9,251 nucleotides of DNA. It comes from Dehalococcoidia bacterium. GTDB lineage: Bacteria; Chloroflexota; Dehalococcoidia; GIF9; AB-539-J10. Shown one piece after another: positions 5,344-9,251 of the stretch (within the stretch, counting starts at the first letter, position 1; the number at the start of each line of letters is the position of its first letter). The notes beneath the pieces were generated by a model, which was not told the origin of the DNA, searched no databases, and saw nothing but the letters and a program-made list of their open reading frames with translations. Location: contig JAUWGN010000030.1 in assembly GCA_030606385.1 (NCBI GenBank), positions 1 to 9,251 of the forward strand, in the 5' to 3' direction. A program made the position numbers and the translations under genes.

Positions 5344-6609
5344 ATGTACTTTGAAATCGACCCAAAGGTTAGAGAAGACAAGGGATTATCATTACTAAGA
5401 GAAGAAACACATAGGTTTGCCGAAGAAGTAATAAGACCTGCTGCACGAGAATTAGACCGGATGTCCGATCCAGAGCAGGTAATAGCGAAAGATTCACCAT
5501 ATTGGGATGTATTAAAACAAATGAAGAAGCTGGGATATCACAGGATCTTTATAGACCCAGATTATGGTGGATTAGGTGTAAATGCAACGGAAGCACACAT
5601 AATTTTAGAAGAACTTGGCTGGGGAAGTGTGGGGCTAACAACAGCGATAGGTGTCGACCAAATAGCGCCTGCAGTGGCTTCCCTGTTTGCTATGGGAGAT
5701 GTTATTGAGAAGATAGTAAAACCCTGGGTGGAGGATACAGAAGCTAAATATCATGGTTGTTGGGGTGTGACTGAGCCTGAGTGTGGCTCAGATTATATCA
5801 TGGCTTGTGAAGAAAGTTTTCTTCCCCATGTAAAAGAGCTCCACCCCGGTGAGGTAAGGGCTGATGAAGATGGTGATGGGTGGGTCATCAATGGACCTAA
5901 ATCTAGCTGGATATCTTCTGCACCCACAGCTACGCATGTTGGTCTCCATGTGACCTTGCCGCCTCATGATAGTTTAGCGAACGGGGCATTCTGTATTGTC
6001 CCACTGGATCAAGAAGGTGTAACCAAAGGGAAGCCGGTTGATAAGCTCGGCTTAAGGGACGACCCTCAAGGGGACATCACTTTTGATAATGTGCATATCC
6101 CAGATGATTACATGCTTATCAGGCCTCCTTTCTATGAATTCCGTATAGGTCAGATAATTTGCACGACGAGCTGTTTTATGGGGACGGTGTTTACCGGCCT
6201 GGCCCGGGCGGCTTTTGAGGAGGCTCTGGAGTATTCCAAAAACAGAGTTCAGGAAGGTAAACCACTGTGTGAGCACCAGTTAGTTAAACAAAAGCTCTAC
6301 AAAATGTTCGAAAAAGTAGAGAGTTCAAGATGTTACACAAGGAAGATAATGGAGCATGTCTGGGAGAAAACCTATATAGAAAGAACCTTTGATGCTTCTT
6401 CAAGACATGCTCTTTCCGCGCAAATTTACGGCAAAAGGTCAGCATTTGAAGTGGCTTATGAAGCACTGCAGATCTTTGGGGGATACGGGCTTACCAAGGA
6501 CTTTCTCATTGAAAAACTCTTCAGGGATGCGCGGGCTGGATTGATTGAGGACGGGACAACTGAGGTTCTGGGACTTGCAGCAGCATACAACATTGTCCAA
6601 GAGTGTTAG
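5344..6609 (+). CDS. Acyl-CoA dehydrogenase family flavoprotein
   Basis: A 421-residue FAD enzyme expected to oxidise an acyl-CoA at the alpha-beta bond and pass electrons to ETF, encoded nearby. The N-terminal helical domain covers about 1-135, and the beta domain begins at WGVTEPECGSD (140-150) with WISSAPTAT further on. The C-terminal helical domain has FGGYG (378-382), FRDAR (393-397) and IEDGTTEVL (401-409). Two oddities stand out. Compared with the usual IYEGT, the catalytic Glu position aligns to D403 (with E402 just before it). The loop after GSD is about 20 residues longer than usual (about 151-178), which makes the protein longer than the ~380-residue norm. No Glu is evident at the alternative helix G position used by isovaleryl-CoA-type enzymes. 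The start has AGGAG at 5334-5338. The substrate is unknown. Confidence 0.9.
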   Translation: MYFEIDPKVREDKGLSLLREETHRFAEEVIRPAARELDRMSDPEQVIAKDSPYWDVLKQMKKLGYHRIFIDPDYGGLGVNATEAHIILEELGWGSVGLTTAIGVDQIAPAVASLFAMGDVIEKIVKPWVEDTEAKYHGCWGVTEPECGSDYIMACEESFLPHVKELHPGEVRADEDGDGWVINGPKSSWISSAPTATHVGLHVTLPPHDSLANGAFCIVPLDQEGVTKGKPVDKLGLRDDPQGDITFDNVHIPDDYMLIRPPFYEFRIGQIICTTSCFMGTVFTGLARAAFEEALEYSKNRVQEGKPLCEHQLVKQKLYKMFEKVESSRCYTRKIMEHVWEKTYIERTFDASSRHALSAQIYGKRSAFEVAYEALQIFGGYGLTKDFLIEKLFRDARAGLIEDGTTEVLGLAAAYNIVQEC

Positions 6610-6657
6610 AGAAAATTTACCAGCGATATAACAATTTAGCATATAAGGAGGTGTAGG

Positions 6658-7428
6658 ATGGTTTTAAAAGGTGGAGATAAAGGTGAGTCTATTCCTTTCG
6701 ATGCCCCACTCTATGATATTAATCGTGAAAGAGGAATAGAGTACCGAAACTGCGATGCGCTTGCAGCCGTGTTTATGATCACGGGAGATATAAATGAAAT
6801 CCTGCCCGAGGGACTTGAACCATTCAGCGACCCTCCCCAAGGGGCAATCTGGATATCCAGATACTCTTACAGCACCTTGGGACAATACAATGAACAGATT
6901 TCGCTTATTATGGTGAAAGATATACACGGAGAGATGGGATATTATATCCCCTACATTTATGTGACAAATGACGCTGCGATGGCTGCCGGGAGAGAACTTG
7001 CCGGAGCGCCCAAGAAATTGGCAGATATAGATATTAAGAACAAACTTGACTTCTTGGAAGGGACTTTAGAGAGACCAGCGGGTAAAAGGCTAATTACTTT
7101 CACCTTTAAACCTGTGGAGAGAGCAATGGGTAGTGTAGTAGAGGCATATTTCCCGTACCCAACTCCTTTACTCTCTGTCAGACATCTTCCCTGGATTAAA
7201 GAGCCTGGTGATGGTGTTACACAATTGATAAGTTGGTATGCGGAGATAGACTTCCATAAAGATCCCAAGGGCGAAAGCACAATATGGATGGGACCAGCAT
7301 CCATTACCTATGATTCACCTTCTGAACTTGATCCGGTCTACAAACTCAAGTTTGATGAGGTATTAGCTGCCCTCTACTTCCAGTTTGACATGAAGCTGAA
7401 CTTCAAAGAGGTGCAGAAAGAGTACTAA
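6658..7428 (+). CDS. Acetoacetate decarboxylase superfamily protein
   Basis: A 256-residue protein with the acetoacetate decarboxylase fold. The key stretch GRELAGAPKKLADI holds the adjacent lysines K119 and K120, matching the Schiff-base lysine and the neighbour that lowers its pKa in the clostridial enzyme. R30 and E79 (in QYNEQ) are plausible equivalents of other active-site residues. The family removes CO2 from beta-keto acids through an imine, but several superfamily members instead catalyse aldol or dehydration reactions, so acetoacetate is not assured as substrate. AAGGAGGTG at 6645-6653 fixes the start. It follows the acyl-CoA dehydrogenase by 48 bases with no terminator, so both are probably in one transcript. 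A link to keto-acid release in the same catabolic route is inferred. Confidence 0.85.
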   Translation: MVLKGGDKGESIPFDAPLYDINRERGIEYRNCDALAAVFMITGDINEILPEGLEPFSDPPQGAIWISRYSYSTLGQYNEQISLIMVKDIHGEMGYYIPYIYVTNDAAMAAGRELAGAPKKLADIDIKNKLDFLEGTLERPAGKRLITFTFKPVERAMGSVVEAYFPYPTPLLSVRHLPWIKEPGDGVTQLISWYAEIDFHKDPKGESTIWMGPASITYDSPSELDPVYKLKFDEVLAALYFQFDMKLNFKEVQKEY

Positions 7429-7475
7429 CAAAGCTTTGCCACCTGTGGCTAGCAGCCATTGGCTTCAAACCTATT

Positions 7476-7487
7476 TACTATATAGTA
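7476..7487. promoter_or_regulatory. Perfect 12-bp palindrome upstream of the etf promoter
   Basis: TACTATATAGTA is a perfect palindrome that ends 9 bases before the -35 hexamer of the etfBA promoter. That is where an activator, or a repressor acting at the promoter edge, could bind. AT-rich palindromes of this size can arise by chance, and no regulator gene lies beside it. Confidence 0.35.
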
Positions 7488-7496
7488 TAGAAGGTG

Positions 7497-7524
7497 TTGA
7501 CAATTTCGGGTTTTTTAATATAAT
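7497..7524 (+). promoter_or_regulatory. Near-consensus sigma70 promoter of etfBA
   Basis: TTGACA (7497-7502), a 16-base spacer and TATAAT (7519-7524), both hexamers perfect. Transcription would begin near 7531, giving a leader of about 30 bases with AAGGAGG at 7546-7552. This separates etfBA from the preceding cluster as a unit that can be made on its own, presumably because ETF serves several dehydrogenases. Confidence 0.8.
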
Positions 7525-7559
7525 CTTATAGGTTCGCAATTATTTAAGGAGGTTGGACA

Positions 7560-8360
7560 ATGCCGATTAACATGATTGTCTGTTGTAAACAAGTTCCTGA
7601 TCCTGAGGCTCCCCCAGCTTCATTCAAGGTGGCTGGGGACAAGATGATTATGCCGCCAGATGTAAAGCCAGTGGTTAGTCCCTATGATGAAAATGCTGTG
7701 GAGGCTGCGTTAAGGATTAAAGACACGATAGGCGGCAAAATCACGGTGATTAGTTTGGGAAACAATCTGACGCGTGACGTGATTAAGAAACCGCTGTCTG
7801 TGGGTGGTGATGAGCTTATCCTTCTTGAAGACGCGGCTTTTGAAGAGGGAGATAGTTGGGCAACGGCCAATGCACTGGCTGCGGCGATCAAGAAGGTGGG
7901 GGAATATGACCTTATTCTCTGTGGGCGGCAATCTGCTGACTGGAATGCCGGGCAGGTTGGTTTAGGCATTGCGGAAATTTTAGGGATTCCTGCGGTGAGT
8001 GTGGTCAGGAAGGTGGAGGTCGTTGATGGAAAGGCGAAAGTAGAACGAGCTGTTCGCGATGGCTATGAAGTTGTGGAGGTTGAGCTTCCTGCCTTGCTCA
8101 CAATAACCAGTGAGCTGGGTGATTTACGCTATGCCGCTCTTAAGGGGATTATGGCAGCGGCGAAAAAGCAGCCCATCGTGTGGAAGCCAGCAGACATCGG
8201 GCTTGAACCCTCCCAGGTTGGTGCTGCCGGAAGGTGTGTTAAGCTGGCTAAACTCTTTCAGCCAGTGAGGGAGACTAAGTGTGAAATAATCGAAGCAGAT
8301 ACTCCAGCGGAAGCCGGCGCTAACTTGGCTGTAAAGCTTAGAGAAGCAAAAAAACTCTAA
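7560..8360 (+). CDS. etfB: Electron transfer flavoprotein, beta subunit
   Basis: A 266-residue small subunit of ETF, the soluble carrier that takes electrons from acyl-CoA dehydrogenases. Family features are MIVCCKQVPD at the N-terminus, SPYDENAVEAALRIKD (40-55), the nucleotide-binding segment CGRQSADWNAGQVG (121-134) and the ETF-beta signature region ELPALLTITSE...RYAALKGI (175-197). The Pro that often follows GQVG is Leu here. The N-terminal anaerobe-type segment would also be compatible with an electron-bifurcating ETF, but I cannot separate the two classes from this sequence alone. The start is set by AAGGAGG at 7546-7552. etfA follows after 16 bases with its own Shine-Dalgarno. Confidence 0.94.
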   Translation: MPINMIVCCKQVPDPEAPPASFKVAGDKMIMPPDVKPVVSPYDENAVEAALRIKDTIGGKITVISLGNNLTRDVIKKPLSVGGDELILLEDAAFEEGDSWATANALAAAIKKVGEYDLILCGRQSADWNAGQVGLGIAEILGIPAVSVVRKVEVVDGKAKVERAVRDGYEVVEVELPALLTITSELGDLRYAALKGIMAAAKKQPIVWKPADIGLEPSQVGAAGRCVKLAKLFQPVRETKCEIIEADTPAEAGANLAVKLREAKKL

Positions 8361-8376
8361 ATTCAAGGAGGAAACG

Positions 8377-9251
8377 ATGGCTGAAAATAAAGGTATCTTA
8401 GTTTTCGGGGAAATAGCAGAAGGCGAATTCCCTTCTATCACCACTGAACTGCTGGGATGTGGCAGGAAACTTGCTGATGAATTAAAGGAAGATTTATCTT
8501 GTTTACTGGCCAGCGATGCGGTTGGTGACCTCGCCAAGGAGGCAATTGCTTTTGGAGCGGACAAAGTTTATACCGTAGAAGACTCAACGTTAAAGCGATA
8601 CGAAGCAGACTGTTATATGCAGGTTGCTGACCAGGTTATCGGACAGGTTTCACCTCGTGTCATCCTGTTGGGTAACACGTCCATGGGTGCCGACCTGGCT
8701 CCTCGGCTTGCTTTTAGACTTCAGGTTGGCTTATCCACGGACTGCCTTGAATTGAGCATAGACCCGGGGACAAAACAGCTTACGCAGACGAGTTCGGTGT
8801 ATGGAGGCAATGCTCAGGCGATATTTACATCTGAGGCGCTGCCCCAGATAGCTACTATTAGAGTGAAGGCGATGTCCCCCATAGAGCGTGATGAATCCCG
8901 AAAAGGGGAGGTTATTCCTGCTAAGGTCACCATAGATACGTCTAAGGTGAAGACGAAGGTGGTGGAGACTATAAAGGAGGAAGTAACCGGCGTCAAGCTG
9001 GAGGATGCCGCGGCGATAGTCTGTGGAGGTAGAGGTTGTGGTGGACCTGAACCCTACGACTCTACGTTGAAAGAACTTGCCGCTGTGCTCAAGGGCGCAG
9101 TAGGGGCTTCCCGACCGCCATGTGATAATGGATGGGTGCCTGAGGCGATGCACATCGGTCTCACTGGTAAAATTGTCGCTCCCGATATTTATTTTGCTAT
9201 CGCGATATCAGGAGCCAGCCAGCATATGTCTGGTTGCAGTGGCTCAAAGAC
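8377..9251 (+). CDS. etfA: Electron transfer flavoprotein, alpha subunit (3' end outside window)
   Basis: The frame is open from the ATG at 8377 to the window end, giving 291 codons of a protein usually about 320-330 long, so only the last few dozen residues are missing. The N-terminal domain starts KGILVFGEIAEGEF. The C-terminal FAD domain shows CGGRGCGGPE (216-225), the Arg of GASRPPCDNGW (R246), GLTGK (261-265) and ISGASQH (277-283), which together bind the redox-active FAD. AAGGAGG at 8365-8371 fixes the start. It pairs with etfB in one transcript. Nothing abnormal is seen in the FAD-binding residues. Confidence 0.95.
   Translation, partial: MAENKGILVFGEIAEGEFPSITTELLGCGRKLADELKEDLSCLLASDAVGDLAKEAIAFGADKVYTVEDSTLKRYEADCYMQVADQVIGQVSPRVILLGNTSMGADLAPRLAFRLQVGLSTDCLELSIDPGTKQLTQTSSVYGGNAQAIFTSEALPQIATIRVKAMSPIERDESRKGEVIPAKVTIDTSKVKTKVVETIKEEVTGVKLEDAAAIVCGGRGCGGPEPYDSTLKELAAVLKGAVGASRPPCDNGWVPEAMHIGLTGKIVAPDIYFAIAISGASQHMSGCSGSK

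Noticed and set aside
7439..7450. GCCAC-CT-GTGGC after the decarboxylase-like gene as a terminator.
   Set aside because: The dyad is perfect but the loop is two bases and no T-run follows; the T-run at 7511-7516 is too far away and lies in the etf promoter spacer.
8124..8564. Minus-strand open frame across the etfB/etfA boundary, and another at 8731-9153.
   Set aside because: Both are antisense to well-conserved ETF coding sequence and show no family resemblance.

Overview
The window is a stretch of bacterial chromosome with moderate GC, dense coding, and mostly sigma70-like promoters and strong Shine-Dalgarno sequences. It contains a membrane pyrophosphatase, an iron regulator with a two-gene Feo system, a NifS-type desulfurase, and an acyl-CoA dehydrogenase, acetoacetate-decarboxylase-like and ETF gene set. 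This would suit an anaerobic or facultative lipid- or organic-acid-oxidising bacterium; a Dehalococcoidia-like Chloroflexota is my best guess, but no marker here proves the lineage.

Region 1 (1-733): the 3' end of a proton/sodium-pumping pyrophosphatase gene (hppA). It is followed by a degenerate remnant in which the first ~61 codons of uvrA are joined, out of frame, to the last 67 codons of a second, divergent hppA. A single deletion in an ancestral hppA-uvrA-hppA array would explain this.

Region 2 (751-3339): an iron-uptake unit of a DtxR/MntR-family regulator, feoA and feoB. A clear TTGACA-17-TATAGT promoter precedes the regulator. The same dyad, GTTAG-N6-CTAAC, lies over the predicted start of transcription and again in front of feoA, so it is probably the regulator's own operator. 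feoA and feoB overlap (GTGA).

Region 3 (3381-4565, minus strand): a group I cysteine desulfurase, convergent with feoB and divergent from the next cluster. A 9-bp inverted repeat lies between it and feoB.

Region 4 (4688-9251): a rightward cluster of an SCP2-like lipid-binding protein, an acyl-CoA dehydrogenase with Asp at the usual catalytic Glu position, an acetoacetate-decarboxylase-superfamily protein, then etfB and etfA (cut by the window end). The etf pair has its own near-consensus promoter (TTGACA-16-TATAAT) next to a perfect 12-bp palindrome. The simplest reading is a catabolic module in which the dehydrogenase oxidises a carrier-delivered acyl-CoA, ETF takes its electrons, and the decarboxylase-like enzyme works on a downstream or parallel keto-acid. 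The substrate cannot be read from the sequence.

No RNA genes, insertion sequences or CRISPR arrays were seen.
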